64,000 nucleotides of DNA from Streptomyces apocyni (GCF_009739465.1 NZ_WHOM01000058.1:1-64000); one strand, 5' to 3'. Counted from the stretch's first letter, positions 25,873 through 34,361 are shown. The notes: generated by a model not told the origin, from the letters alone. A program made the numbers and translations.

Positions 25873-26736
25873 ATGGCCAAACCCAAGCGGCTTGATCCGT
25901 CCATGTCCCCACGAGCGATGTACGGTGCGGAGCTGCGCTTCCAGCGCGAGAAGGCTGGCCTGTCCCAGGACGAACTCGGCGCACCTCTCTTCGTCAGCGG
26001 TTCGTTCATCGGGCAGTTGGAGACCAGCCAGCGACGCATGCGGCCGGAGTACGCCGTAAAGATCGACGAGATCCTGAAGACCGACGGGTTCTTCATGCGG
26101 AACCTGGAGGCGGGCCGGAAGTCCCGGTACCCCGAGCACTACGCGGATGCGGCGGAGTACGAGGCACTTGCACGCGAGATCCGCGAGTTCGCGCCCGTAC
26201 TGATCCCCGGCCTGCTCCAGACACCGGCGTACGCGGAGGCCATCTTCCGCGCGTACAACCCGGTAGCCCCGCAAGAGGCCATCGACAAACTGCTGTCCGC
26301 CCGACTCGACCGGGCCAACCTGCTCGACCACCCAACGCAACCGCTGTTCTGGGCAGTGCTGGACGAGAGCGTGCTGCGCCGCTCCGTAGGCGGTCGGGCT
26401 GCCATGGCTGAGCAACTGCGCCACATCGCCGCGCTGATCCGCCGAAACCGCATCATTATCCAGGTACTGCCGTTCAGGGAGGGCGCGCACGCCGCGATGG
26501 GCGGGTCCATCAAGTTGATGACCTTCAACGACGCGCCGCCGATGGCATACGTCCAAGCCGCCGAGACCGGGCGCCTGTTGGACGACCCGCCGCTCGTGGC
26601 GCGCATGACGCTGACTTACGATCTGCTCGGGGCCGCCGCGTTGTCGCCGGACGCGTCCCTCGCCCTGATCGAGACGGCGGCTGAGGAGTACGAGCATGGG
26701 CAGCAAGCACGATCTGACGGCCGCGACCTGGCGTAA
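25873..26736 (+). CDS. XRE-family regulator with DUF5753
   Basis: A 287-residue protein. Residues 15-75 are an XRE helix-turn-helix (AMYGAELRFQREKAGLSQDE, LGAPLFVSGSFIGQLETSQR); residues 95-275 match DUF5753 (FAPVLIPGLLQTPAYAEAIF, FWAVLDESVLRRSVGG, IQVLPFREGAHAAMGGSIKL). ATG 25873 has CGGAG 7 nt upstream. The DUF397 gene overlaps its 3' end by 41 nt. Such pairs act in signalling and development in Streptomyces, and some behave like toxin-antitoxin or regulator-partner pairs. Confidence 0.9.
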   Translation: MAKPKRLDPSMSPRAMYGAELRFQREKAGLSQDELGAPLFVSGSFIGQLETSQRRMRPEYAVKIDEILKTDGFFMRNLEAGRKSRYPEHYADAAEYEALAREIREFAPVLIPGLLQTPAYAEAIFRAYNPVAPQEAIDKLLSARLDRANLLDHPTQPLFWAVLDESVLRRSVGGRAAMAEQLRHIAALIRRNRIIIQVLPFREGAHAAMGGSIKLMTFNDAPPMAYVQAAETGRLLDDPPLVARMTLTYDLLGAAALSPDASLALIETAAEEYEHGQQARSDGRDLA

Positions 26737-26992
26737 GTCGAGCTACAGCGACGGCACTGGCGGCGACTGTGTGGAGATCGGCGGCGACTTCCCCGGCGCC
26801 GCCCTCACCTGGCGCAAGTCCTCCTACAGCGGCGGCAGCGGCGACGAATGCCTCGAAGTAGCCGACGGCCTCACCGGCATCATCCCCGTCCGCGACTCCA
26901 AGACCCCCCACGCCCCGGCGCTCGTGTTCCGGTCCCCGGCCTGGTCCGCGTTCGTCGCGGACGTCAAGGAGGCCCGCCCGACCAGCGGTTGA
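26696..26992 (+). CDS. DUF397 protein with a doubled DUF397 motif
   Basis: A 98-residue protein. The DUF397 signature TWRKSSYS appears twice: residues 11-18 (TWRKSSYSDGTGGDCVEIG) and 38-45 (TWRKSSYSGGSGDECLEVAD), followed by IIPVRDSKTPHAPALVFRSP and a final AWSAFVADVK helix. Two copies in one chain suggest internal duplication. GAGGAG lies 8 nt before ATG 26696, inside the regulator gene. It is the usual partner of DUF5753 regulators (BldB/WhiJ-type systems). Confidence 0.9.
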   Translation: MGSKHDLTAATWRKSSYSDGTGGDCVEIGGDFPGAALTWRKSSYSGGSGDECLEVADGLTGIIPVRDSKTPHAPALVFRSPAWSAFVADVKEARPTSG

Positions 26993-27010
26993 GCGGACCA
27001 CGCGACGGCC

Positions 27011-27026
27011 CGGAGCTCAAGCTCCG
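27011..27026. terminator. Short palindrome after the DUF397 gene, possible terminator
   Basis: CGGAGCT-CA-AGCTCCG is a 7-2-7 perfect inverted repeat 18 nt after the DUF397 stop. The loop is small, so it may be a terminator or a protein-binding site. Confidence 0.4.
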
Positions 27027-27109
27027 AGCTGCGAGCGCTCTTAACAGGGAACGGGTGGAGGGCCTCAACCCACCCTCCCACCCTGCGGAGTTGACTTTCC
27101 GCGTTCGGC

Positions 27110-27139
27110 TTGCGACGCCGCGTCACATACGTCTAGCGT
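27110..27139 (+). promoter_or_regulatory. Putative promoter of the HTH gene
   Basis: TTGCGA at 27110-27115 and TAGCGT at 27134-27139 are separated by 18 bp, a fair match to a vegetative Streptomyces promoter. A TTGACT hexamer at 27091 could be an alternative -35 box. Confidence 0.4.
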
Positions 27140-27154
27140 GCCCGCATAACGAAC

Positions 27155-27190
27155 AGCCCCCGCCAGGCGCTAGCAACACCTGCGGGGGCT
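27155..27190 (+). promoter_or_regulatory. GC-rich hairpin in the leader of the HTH gene (attenuator-like)
   Basis: AGCCCCCGCCAGG (27155-27167) pairs with CCTGCGGGGGCT (27179-27190), one bulged C, 11-nt loop. It lies between the putative promoter and the start at 27222, where a terminator would not be expected unless it regulates read-through. Confidence 0.6.
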
Positions 27191-27221
27191 TGACCAACAA
27201 GATCGAATCGAGCTCGATCCC

Positions 27222-28118
27222 ATGGCTGAGACTCAGCTTAGTAGCGCCCTGCGCCCGACGCACGCAGACTCGCACCCAATGGCCAATCCGGGTTACGGAA
27301 AACGCTCCGCACCCGACCAACGCCCCCGCTCCGCACACGACTTCGCGCACCTCCCGCCCCGCGAGGCGGCGATCGCCGCGTACATCGACCGACTCCCAGA
27401 CGGCGCGGACATCTCCGTAAAGACGCTGGCCAAGGTCCTCCCGTACGGCCAGTGCGCACTCAGCACCGCACTGCGCCGCCTCCGGCAGGCTGGCCATCTT
27501 CGCCAGGGCAGCGAACACCACTTCGACGCGAACGGCAGCCCGCGCTGGGTGACCCGAACGTGGTTCTCCCGTACGGCACGGGACGACCCCTGGTGGGCGG
27601 CGTTCGCCAAAGGCGACGCACCACCCACCGAGGACCGCCCCCGCCCCACCCGGTCCCGCGCGTACATCCTGCTCGCCGCGCTCGGCCGTACCGACCCGGT
27701 GATGTCCCTCTCCGCCGCCGACTGCTCGGCCCTCGCGCCGCTGGTCACGCAGTGGTTCGACCGGGGCGCCAGCGACGGGGAGGTGGTGCGAGCCCTCACC
27801 GAGGGCCTCCCCGTACCGGTCCACCACCCAGCCGCCCTCGCCCGAACCCGCCTGACCACCAAGCTCCCACCCGAGCGCCCCCGCCCGGCCCGGGCCCCCG
27901 CTCCCCTGCGCATCCTGGAATGCGCCACCTGCCACGCCCCAGGCCGCCCGGAAGCCCTCCCAGGCGGCGAATGCGCCGACTGCCGAGGCGGCCCTCCCCC
28001 ACCCCACCCCCGGCGGCCCGGCCTACCTCCTGCCCAGGTCCACGCTTACGCGACCCAGGCCCGACAAATGCTGGCCCGGCAAGAGCTGGCCCGCCCCACC
28101 AAACGGAGCTACCCGTGA
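27222..28118 (+). CDS. Winged-helix DNA-binding protein with C-terminal Cys cluster
   Basis: A 298-residue protein. Residues 45-115 (REAAIAAYIDRLPDGADISV, KTLAKVLPYGQCALSTALRR, LRQAGHLRQGSEHHF) form a MarR-like winged helix. Residues 227-245 contain CATCHAPGRPEALPGGECAD with a later Cys, a small zinc-ribbon-like site. The N-terminal 20 residues are uncertain because no clear ribosome site precedes ATG 27222; ATG 27279 is possible. This kind of protein is frequent in Streptomyces accessory regions. Target genes unknown. Confidence 0.7.
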   Translation: MAETQLSSALRPTHADSHPMANPGYGKRSAPDQRPRSAHDFAHLPPREAAIAAYIDRLPDGADISVKTLAKVLPYGQCALSTALRRLRQAGHLRQGSEHHFDANGSPRWVTRTWFSRTARDDPWWAAFAKGDAPPTEDRPRPTRSRAYILLAALGRTDPVMSLSAADCSALAPLVTQWFDRGASDGEVVRALTEGLPVPVHHPAALARTRLTTKLPPERPRPARAPAPLRILECATCHAPGRPEALPGGECADCRGGPPPPHPRRPGLPPAQVHAYATQARQMLARQELARPTKRSYP

Positions 28119-28216
28119 CCGTTCCGCTTCCCGCAGAAGAACCTCCCGAGCATGGGCAAGCACTCGAGGGCTCCATGGGGATCGCCCTGGAGCCGCGCCC
28201 AGATTACATTTGGAAT

Positions 28217-28495
28217 ATGGGCGAGAAGATGAAGTTCAGTGTGAGCCTCGACGCCGACCTGGGCCAGGCTCTGAGAGACGTCGCGGACGAGCAGCAGACA
28301 CAGATCTCCAGCGTCGTCAGCCACGCCCTGCGGGCCTACCTGGACGACGAGCGGATCATCCGCGATGGCCTGGCAGCCATGGAGCAGTACCAAGAGGAGC
28401 ACGGCCGGTTCACCACGGATGAGAAGGCGGAGGCCCATGCCTGGGTCCGCGACTTGATGGGCTGGGACGAAGCAGAGAGCAGGCAGACCGCGTGA
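28217..28495 (+). CDS. Ribbon-helix-helix-like antitoxin
   Basis: A 92-residue protein (MGEKMKFSVSLDADLGQALR...). FSVSLDADLGQALRDVADEQ and QTQISSVVSHALRAYLDDER have the beta-strand plus two helices of RHH regulators. The acidic tail (FTTDEKAEAHAWVRDLMGWD) would bind the PIN partner. A TACATT -10-like box ends 6 nt before ATG 28217, so the transcript may be leaderless; ATG 28229 is an alternative. The PIN gene starts inside its stop codon. Confidence 0.82.
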   Translation: MGEKMKFSVSLDADLGQALRDVADEQQTQISSVVSHALRAYLDDERIIRDGLAAMEQYQEEHGRFTTDEKAEAHAWVRDLMGWDEAESRQTA

Positions 28496-28881
28496 GGTAC
28501 ACCGTGTACGACAGCGGAGCACTCATCGCCGCTGCCAAGAACGACCAGCGGTTCCTCCGCAAGCACTCCGCGTTTCTCGATCTCGGAGTCGTCCCCCTCG
28601 TCCCCGCGGGGGTACTCGCACAAGCCTGGGACCGGCGTCCCAAGGCCGCAATACTGCACCGAGTCCTCCAGGGCTGCCGCGTCCTCCCCCTAACCGAGCG
28701 CGTGGCCAAGGCGGCGGCCGACTTGTGCCGCGCCGACGGCAGCTCCGACGTGGTCGACGCCAGTGTCGTACTCGCGTCGATCACCCATGGCGACGCCCCT
28801 GTCCTCACCGACGACCTCGGCGACATCCGCTCCCTGGCCGCAGCAGCGGATCGCCCCCACGTGAGGATCACCCTGCCATGA
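28492..28881 (+). CDS. PIN-domain toxin, second toxin-antitoxin system
   Basis: A 129-residue PIN protein from GTG 28492, overlapping the antitoxin stop as GTGA. YTVYDSGALIAAAKNDQRFL supplies the first Asp, VVDASVVLASITHGD the central Asp, and PVLTDDLGDIRSLAAA the C-terminal Asp pair. The usual second acidic ligand near residue 40 is not clear (VPAGVLAQAW). A third gene overlaps its stop as ATGA. Confidence 0.85.
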   Translation: MRYTVYDSGALIAAAKNDQRFLRKHSAFLDLGVVPLVPAGVLAQAWDRRPKAAILHRVLQGCRVLPLTERVAKAAADLCRADGSSDVVDASVVLASITHGDAPVLTDDLGDIRSLAAAADRPHVRITLP

Positions 28882-29258
28882 CTCCATACCGCGTCACCCT
28901 GGTCTACGACGACTTCCCGGCCCTCCCCGAAGGGGAGCTGGACCGGCTCGTCGCCGCGCTAGCCGCCGATCCGCCTGCGGGCTTCTCCTGCAAGCAGCGT
29001 TACGGCGCTCCTGTGCTCACTGGTCTGCGAGAAGCGGAATCCCAGTTCGCCGCCATCGCCGAAGTAGCGGCGGAGGTGAAGGAACGCCACGGGCTGGCCT
29101 TCAACAGCGCGGGCGTCGAGAAGCCCGATGAGTGGCTGAGTGACGAGTACGACCAGGAGACGGCCGCCCACCTCGTACTCGCCGCCGTCCACCGCGCCAA
29201 GCACTGCGGCGTGGACCCTGCCGATCTCACGCGCCTCATCGCGGCTCTGCGGGACTGA
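28878..29258 (+). CDS. Unknown third gene of the RHH/PIN operon
   Basis: A 126-residue protein (MTPYRVTLVYDDFPALPEGE...) whose ATG overlaps the PIN toxin stop as ATGA (28878-28881), so it is translated from the same message. It has a beta-alpha start, a Cys in GFSCKQRYG, a helical middle (REAESQFAAIAEVAAEVKER) and a C-terminal helix (DPADLTRLIAALRD). No family is recognised. Its coupling to the toxin suggests a role as an extra antitoxin, chaperone or unrelated cargo. Confidence 0.75.
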   Translation: MTPYRVTLVYDDFPALPEGELDRLVAALAADPPAGFSCKQRYGAPVLTGLREAESQFAAIAEVAAEVKERHGLAFNSAGVEKPDEWLSDEYDQETAAHLVLAAVHRAKHCGVDPADLTRLIAALRD

Positions 29259-29290
29259 GTCCGCTCTTCGGGACTGAGTCCGCTCACCAC

Positions 29291-29334
29291 GCCGAAGGGC
29301 GGCACCCCCGACAGGCGGGGTGCCGCCCTTCGGC
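29291..29334. terminator. Strong bidirectional terminator
   Basis: GCCGAAGGGCGGCACCCC at 29291-29308 is exactly complementary to GGGGTGCCGCCCTTCGGC at 29317-29334, with an 8-nt loop. It separates the convergent toxin-antitoxin operon and AGCS gene. Confidence 0.9.
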
Positions 29335-29358
29335 GATGGGGGTGAGGTGAGGCGAGGC

Positions 29359-30840
29359 TCAGCGGGCGGTGACGTCCGCCGTCGCCTTCTCCGAGCCGGA
29401 GGCGGAAGCAGAAACGGAAGCAGAAGCCGCCGCATCCTCCGGCTCCCAGCACTCCACGCCCTTCAGGCCCGGCACCCGGTCCCGCGTGAACACCGGGTCC
29501 AGGCCCGCCCGGCGCTGCGCCATGTAGTCGTCCAACAGCCGGAAGGCGATCACCGAGAGCGGGAGGATCGCGATCAGGTTGACCAGGACCATCGCGCCCA
29601 TGGTGATGTCCGCGAGGTTCCAGACCACGCTGACCGAGCCCATCGCGCCGAGCACGGCGCAGGCCAGGACGAGACCGCGGTAGCCGGTCATGACCGACTT
29701 GCTGCGGGTGATGAACTGGATGTTGGACTCGCCGTAGTAGTAGTTACCGATCATGGAGCTGAAGGCGACCATGAAGACCACGACCGTCAGCAGGTGTCCG
29801 GCCCAGCCGCCGAGCGCGGAGTTGAACGCGGACTGCGTGACGTCCGCACCGCCGCGCGTGCCCAGCGTCGGGTTGGCGCTGAGGATGACCAGGGCGGTCA
29901 TGGTGCAGATGACCAGGGTGTCGAAGTAGACGCCGAGGGTCTGGACGAGGCCCTGCTTGACGGGGTGGCTGGTCTCGGCGGCGGCCGAGGCGTTCGGGGC
30001 GGAGCCCATGCCCGCCTCGTTGGAGAACATGCCGCGTCGTACGCCCTGAAGGATCGCCGTACCGACCGCGCCGCCCGCGACCTCGCGGAAGCCGAAGGCG
30101 CCGCCGACGATGTCGGCGAGCATGCCGGGCACGGAGGTGATGTTGAGCAGGACGACGACCAGGCCGAGGAGCAGGTAGACCGTTGCCATCACCGGGATCA
30201 GGACCTGGGTGACCGAGGCGATGCGCTTCACGCCGAAGAACACCGCGAGGCCGAGCAGGACCGCCAGGATGATGCCGAGGACCGGGGTGAACCACGCCGC
30301 GTCGACGCCGCCGAAGGAACCGTCAGCGGCAACCGTGATCGTGTTGGACTGCACGGCGGTCAGCACGAAGCCGAAGGTCAGGGTGATCAGGACGGCGAAG
30401 AGGACGCCGAGCCAGCGCTTACCGAGCGCGCGCTCCATGTAGTACGCGGGGCCGCCTCGGTACGTACCGGGCTCCTTGCCGCGTGACTTGTAGAGCTGCG
30501 CGAGGCAGGACTCGACGAACGCCGAGGCGCCGCCGACGAGCGCCATCATCCACATCCAGAAGACCGCGCCGGGGCCGCCCATGGTGATGGCGGTGGCCAC
30601 ACCGGCGATGTTGCCGGTGCCGATACGGGCGGCGGCCGAGATCGTGAAGGCGCCGAAGGGGCTGACGCCGCCGCTGTTCGGCTTCTCCTTGACGACGCGG
30701 AACATCTCCGGGATCAGCCGCAGCTGTACGGCCTTGGAGCGGAGGGTGAACCAGAGGCCTGCCACGGCCACCAGGGGGATCAGCAGGTAGGTCCAGAAGA
30801 CATCGTTGATGTCAACGATCCAGGTGTTCAACGTGCTCAT
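29359..30840 (-). CDS. Alanine/glycine:cation symporter (AGCS family), copy 1
   Basis: A 493-residue sodium-coupled amino-acid transporter (MSTLNTWIVDINDVFWTYLL...). The family motif GTGNIAGVATAITMGGPGAV is near residue 75; RRGMFSNEAGMGSAPN is near 265; IGNYYYGESN is near 370; eleven or so membrane segments. ATG 30840 was chosen by alignment with copy 2; no good ribosome site is visible. It is followed by a strong terminator and preceded by a second copy on the same strand, 191 nt away. Confidence 0.92.
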   Translation of the reverse strand: MSTLNTWIVDINDVFWTYLLIPLVAVAGLWFTLRSKAVQLRLIPEMFRVVKEKPNSGGVSPFGAFTISAAARIGTGNIAGVATAITMGGPGAVFWMWMMALVGGASAFVESCLAQLYKSRGKEPGTYRGGPAYYMERALGKRWLGVLFAVLITLTFGFVLTAVQSNTITVAADGSFGGVDAAWFTPVLGIILAVLLGLAVFFGVKRIASVTQVLIPVMATVYLLLGLVVVLLNITSVPGMLADIVGGAFGFREVAGGAVGTAILQGVRRGMFSNEAGMGSAPNASAAAETSHPVKQGLVQTLGVYFDTLVICTMTALVILSANPTLGTRGGADVTQSAFNSALGGWAGHLLTVVVFMVAFSSMIGNYYYGESNIQFITRSKSVMTGYRGLVLACAVLGAMGSVSVVWNLADITMGAMVLVNLIAILPLSVIAFRLLDDYMAQRRAGLDPVFTRDRVPGLKGVECWEPEDAAASASVSASASGSEKATADVTAR

Positions 30841-30922
30841 GCGAGGTGCGTCCCGGTCCTGTGGGTGGGGGATCGGTTCGGACGGCACGGTACGGATCGC
30901 GTACGCAGGTGGCCGCCGACCA

Positions 30923-30939
30923 TGGAAGACGCGCTTCCA
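30923..30939. promoter_or_regulatory. Inverted repeat upstream of AGCS copy 1
   Basis: TGGAAG-N5-CTTCCA lies about 85 nt before the AGCS start, in the promoter area. It could be an operator for a dimeric regulator. Confidence 0.35.
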
Positions 30940-30963
30940 CTTCTAACGAGTGACAGGACTCTA

Positions 30964-30985
30964 GGCAGGGACCTTCGTCCCTGCC
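30964..30985 (-). terminator. Hairpin terminator after AGCS copy 2
   Basis: GGCAGGGAC-CTTC-GTCCCTGCC, a perfect 9-bp stem with 4-nt loop, begins 47 nt after the stop of the upstream AGCS gene. It indicates the two symporter genes are separate transcription units. Confidence 0.8.
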
Positions 30986-31031
30986 CAGACCTCACAGCGG
31001 TGCGCTATCTCACACGTTGAGACACCCCAGG

Positions 31032-32486
31032 TCAGACGGACTGCTTGGCGGGTTCGCCATCGGCCGCCAGCGGCTCCCAGCACCGTACGTCCGTCAGGCC
31101 GGGGAGACGGTCCCGCGTGAAGACCGGGTCCAGGCCCGCCCGGCGCTGCGCCTGGTAGTCGTCGAGCAGCCGGAAGGCGATGAGCGACAGGGGCACGATC
31201 GCGGCCAGGTTGACCAGCGCCATGAAGCCCATGAAGACGTCGGCCAGGTTCCACACCACGCTGACCGAGCCCAGCGCGCCGAGGAAGACGACGACCAGGA
31301 CCAGCCCGCGGTACCCGGTCAGCACGCCCGTGCCGCCGTTCATGAAGCGGATGTTGGACTCGCCGTAGTAGTAGTTCCCGATCAGCGTGCTGAAGCAGAG
31401 CAGGAAGACCACCAGGGTCAGCACATGCCCGGCCCAGCCGCCCAGGGTGTCGGCGAAGGCGTTCTGGGTGAGGTCGGCGCCCTGCCGCGCGCCGGACAGC
31501 TCCGGGTTGCTGGTCAGGATGATGAAGGCGGTCATCGTGCAGACCAGCATGGTGTCGAAGAAGACGCCCAGCGACTGGACCAGGCCCTGCTTGACCGGGT
31601 GCGAGACATCGGCGGTCGCGCCCGCGTTGGGCGCGGAGCCAAGACCCGCCTCGTTGGAGAACATGCCGCGGCGGATGCCCTGCTGGATCGCCGCGCCCAC
31701 GGCACCACCCGCGACCTCCCGCACTCCGAAGGCCCCGCCCACGATGTCGGCGAGCACGCGCGGCAGGTCACCCACGTTGAGCAGCACTACGACCGCGCCG
31801 AGGACCAGGTAGAGCACGGCCATGCCCGGCACCAGCCAGCTGGTGACGGTGGCGATACGCCGTACGCCGCCGAAGATCACCGCGCCGAGCAGCAGCACCA
31901 GCGCCAGCCCCACGGCCGCCGGGAACCAGTCCGCGCCACCGCCCGACACCGACCCGGACGCCACCGCGACGATGGTGTTGGACTGCACGGCGTTGAAGAC
32001 GAAGCCGAAGGTCACCGTGATGGTGATCGCGAACAGCACGCCCAGCCAGGGCTTCCTCAGCGCGTACCGCATGTAGTACGCGGGTCCGCCCCGGAACGAC
32101 CCGTCCTTGTCCCGCACCTTGTAGAGCTGGGCGAGAGTCGACTCGACGAACGCCGACGCGGCGCCGATCAGCGCCATCACCCACATCCAGAAGACGGCCC
32201 CGGCCCCGCCCATGGTGATGGCGGTGGCCACACCGGCGATGTTGCCGGTGCCGACGCGCGCGGCGGCGGAGATGGTGAAGGCGCCGAAGGACGAGACCGG
32301 CTTGCGCCCGTCGGCGCCGGGGCTCGGCTTGTCCCGCATCACCCGCAGCATCTCGGGGAAGAGCCGGAACTGCGCACCCCTGGAGCGGAGGGTGAAGTAC
32401 AGCCCCGCGCCGACCACGAGGGGGATAAGCAGATACGTCCAGAAGTAATCGTTGATGTTCACGATCACGGAGTCGAGCGTGTTCAC
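31032..32486 (-). CDS. Alanine/glycine:cation symporter (AGCS family), copy 2
   Basis: A 484-residue symporter very similar along its whole length to copy 1 (GTGNIAGVATAITMGGAGAV, GMFSNEAGLGSAPN, IGNYYYGESNIRF). It has a short insertion in the first cytoplasmic loop (GADGRKPVSS). GTG 32486 has GAGGA upstream. The two genes look like an old tandem duplication, since they differ at many positions, notably the C-terminus. Confidence 0.92.
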   Translation of the reverse strand: MNTLDSVIVNINDYFWTYLLIPLVVGAGLYFTLRSRGAQFRLFPEMLRVMRDKPSPGADGRKPVSSFGAFTISAAARVGTGNIAGVATAITMGGAGAVFWMWVMALIGAASAFVESTLAQLYKVRDKDGSFRGGPAYYMRYALRKPWLGVLFAITITVTFGFVFNAVQSNTIVAVASGSVSGGGADWFPAAVGLALVLLLGAVIFGGVRRIATVTSWLVPGMAVLYLVLGAVVVLLNVGDLPRVLADIVGGAFGVREVAGGAVGAAIQQGIRRGMFSNEAGLGSAPNAGATADVSHPVKQGLVQSLGVFFDTMLVCTMTAFIILTSNPELSGARQGADLTQNAFADTLGGWAGHVLTLVVFLLCFSTLIGNYYYGESNIRFMNGGTGVLTGYRGLVLVVVFLGALGSVSVVWNLADVFMGFMALVNLAAIVPLSLIAFRLLDDYQAQRRAGLDPVFTRDRLPGLTDVRCWEPLAADGEPAKQSV

Positions 32487-32652
32487 GTACGTCCTCGAAG
32501 TGCTGGTCAGTGCGGAGGGCGGAGATCGAGTGGGGTAAAGACCCCGTATGGGGACCTTAGCCCGGTACGCCCTACCCCAACTGCCACAGACTCATCTCTG
32601 ACCGCATCCGAGAGAAACGCCACAGAACGCCCACCGAACGCCCACACAACGC
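32487..32652. other. Promoter region of AGCS copy 2
   Basis: No gene is visible. It contains GGGGT-AAAG-ACCCC followed by GTATGGGGA, overlapping small inverted repeats at about 32531-32557 that could be an operator. Confidence 0.4.
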
Positions 32653-32694
32653 CCGAGGGCGGCACCCCCTGAACAGGGAGTGCCGCCCTCGGCG
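32653..32694 (-). terminator. Terminator after groEL2
   Basis: CGAGGGCGGCA at the 5' side pairs with TGCCGCCCTCG at the 3' side around 32653-32694, with a further inner CCCCT/AGGGG pairing. It lies about 45 nt after the groEL2 stop. Confidence 0.8.
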
Positions 32695-32735
32695 TTGAGC
32701 TGCGGACAGCTCGGAACTACCGATCCACGAAGGGA

Positions 32736-34361
32736 TCAGAAGTCCATGTCACCGCCCGGCATGCCGCCCGGAGCGCCGCCAGCGGCGGCCTTCTCCGGCT
32801 TGTCGGCGATGACGGCCTCGGTGGTGAGGAAGAGCGCGGCGATGGAGGCGGCGTTCTGCAGGGCAGAGCGGGTCACCTTCGCCGGGTCGATGATGCCTTC
32901 GGCGATCATGTCGACGTAGTCGCCGGTGGCGGCGTTCAGACCGTGGCCGACGGCCAGGTTGCGCACCTTCTCCACGACGACGCCGCCCTCAAGGCCGCCG
33001 TTGACGGCGATCTGCTTGAGCGGGGCCTCCAGGGCGAGCTTCACGGCGTTGGCGCCGGTCGCCTCGTCACCCTCGAGCTCCAGCTTCTCGAAGACCGAGG
33101 AGGCCTGCAGCAGGGCCACGCCACCGCCGGCGACGATGCCCTCCTCGACGGCCGCCTTCGCGTTGCGAACGGCGTCCTCGATGCGGTGCTTGCGCTCCTT
33201 GAGCTCGACCTCGGTGGCCGCGCCCGCCTTGATGACGGCGACGCCACCGGCGAGCTTGGCCAGGCGCTCCTGGAGCTTCTCGCGGTCGTAGTCCGAGTCG
33301 CTGTTCTCGATCTCGGCGCGGATCTGGTTGACCCGGCCGTTGACCTGCTCGCTGTCACCGGCACCGTCGACGATGGTGGTCTCGTCCTTGGTGATGACGA
33401 CCTTGCGGGCACGGCCCAGCAGGTCGATGGTGGCGTTCTCCAGCTTGAGGCCGACCTCTTCGGAGATGACCTCGCCACCGGTGAGGATGGCGATGTCGTT
33501 CAGCATCGCCTTGCGGCGGTCGCCGAAGCCCGGGGCCTTGACGGCGACGGACTTGAAGGTGCCACGGATCTTGTTGACGACCAGGGTCGACAGGGCCTCG
33601 CCCTCAAGGTCCTCGGCGATGATCAGCAGCGCCTTGCCGGACTGCATGACCTTCTCGAGCAGCGGAAGGAGGTCCTTCACGTTGCCGATCTTGGAGTTGG
33701 CGATCAGGATGTACGGGTCGTCGAGGACGGCCTCCATACGCTCCATGTCGGTGGCGAAGTACGCCGAGATGTAGCCCTTGTCGAAGCGCATACCCTCGGT
33801 GAGCTCAAGCTCCAGACCGAAGGTCTGGGACTCCTCGACGGTGATGACGCCTTCCTTGCCGACCTTGTCCATGGCCTCGGCGATGAGCTCGCCGATCTGG
33901 GTGTCAGCGGCGGAGATGGAGGCGGTCGAAGCGATCTGCTCCTTGGTCTCCACGTCCTTGGCCTGCTCGAGCAGGGCGCCCGAGACAGCCTCGACGGCCT
34001 TCTCGATGCCACGCTTGAGGGCCATCGGGTTGGCGCCCGCGGCGACGTTGCGCAGGCCTTCCTTGACGAGGGCCTGGGCCAGGACGGTCGCGGTCGTCGT
34101 GCCGTCACCGGCGACGTCGTCCGTCTTCTTCGCGACCTCCTTGACCAGCTCGGCGCCGATCTTCTCGTACGGGTCCTCGAGCTCGATCTCCTTGGCGATG
34201 GAAACACCATCGTTGGTGATCGTGGGGGCGCCCCACTTCTTCTCGAGGACGACGTTACGGCCCTTGGGGCCGAGGGTGACCTTGACGGCGTCGGCGAGCT
34301 GGTTCATCCCGCGCTCGAGACCGCGCCGTGCCTCCTCGTCGAACGCGATGATCTTGGCCAT
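32736..34361 (-). CDS. groEL2: Chaperonin GroEL (GroEL2 type)
   Basis: A 541-residue 60-kDa chaperonin starting MAKIIAFDEEARRGLERGMN. Invariant segments are present: VTLGPKGRNVVLEKKWGAP, NDGVSIAKEIELEDPYEKIG, AGDGTTTATVLAQALV, GGGVALLQ. The tail GGAPGGMPGGDMDF is the GGM type rather than the His-rich GroEL1 tail, so this is the general copy. No groES is adjacent, as usual for actinobacterial groEL2. A GGGAGG site lies upstream of ATG 34361. Two CIRCE elements lie further upstream, so heat control by HrcA is expected. Confidence 0.97.
   Translation of the reverse strand: MAKIIAFDEEARRGLERGMNQLADAVKVTLGPKGRNVVLEKKWGAPTITNDGVSIAKEIELEDPYEKIGAELVKEVAKKTDDVAGDGTTTATVLAQALVKEGLRNVAAGANPMALKRGIEKAVEAVSGALLEQAKDVETKEQIASTASISAADTQIGELIAEAMDKVGKEGVITVEESQTFGLELELTEGMRFDKGYISAYFATDMERMEAVLDDPYILIANSKIGNVKDLLPLLEKVMQSGKALLIIAEDLEGEALSTLVVNKIRGTFKSVAVKAPGFGDRRKAMLNDIAILTGGEVISEEVGLKLENATIDLLGRARKVVITKDETTIVDGAGDSEQVNGRVNQIRAEIENSDSDYDREKLQERLAKLAGGVAVIKAGAATEVELKERKHRIEDAVRNAKAAVEEGIVAGGGVALLQASSVFEKLELEGDEATGANAVKLALEAPLKQIAVNGGLEGGVVVEKVRNLAVGHGLNAATGDYVDMIAEGIIDPAKVTRSALQNAASIAALFLTTEAVIADKPEKAAAGGAPGGMPGGDMDF

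Noticed and set aside
24249..29260. Whole small-gene block as an integrated mobile element
   Set aside because: No integrase, transfer genes, tRNA or flanking direct repeats were seen. Accessory character is possible but a mobile element is not supported.
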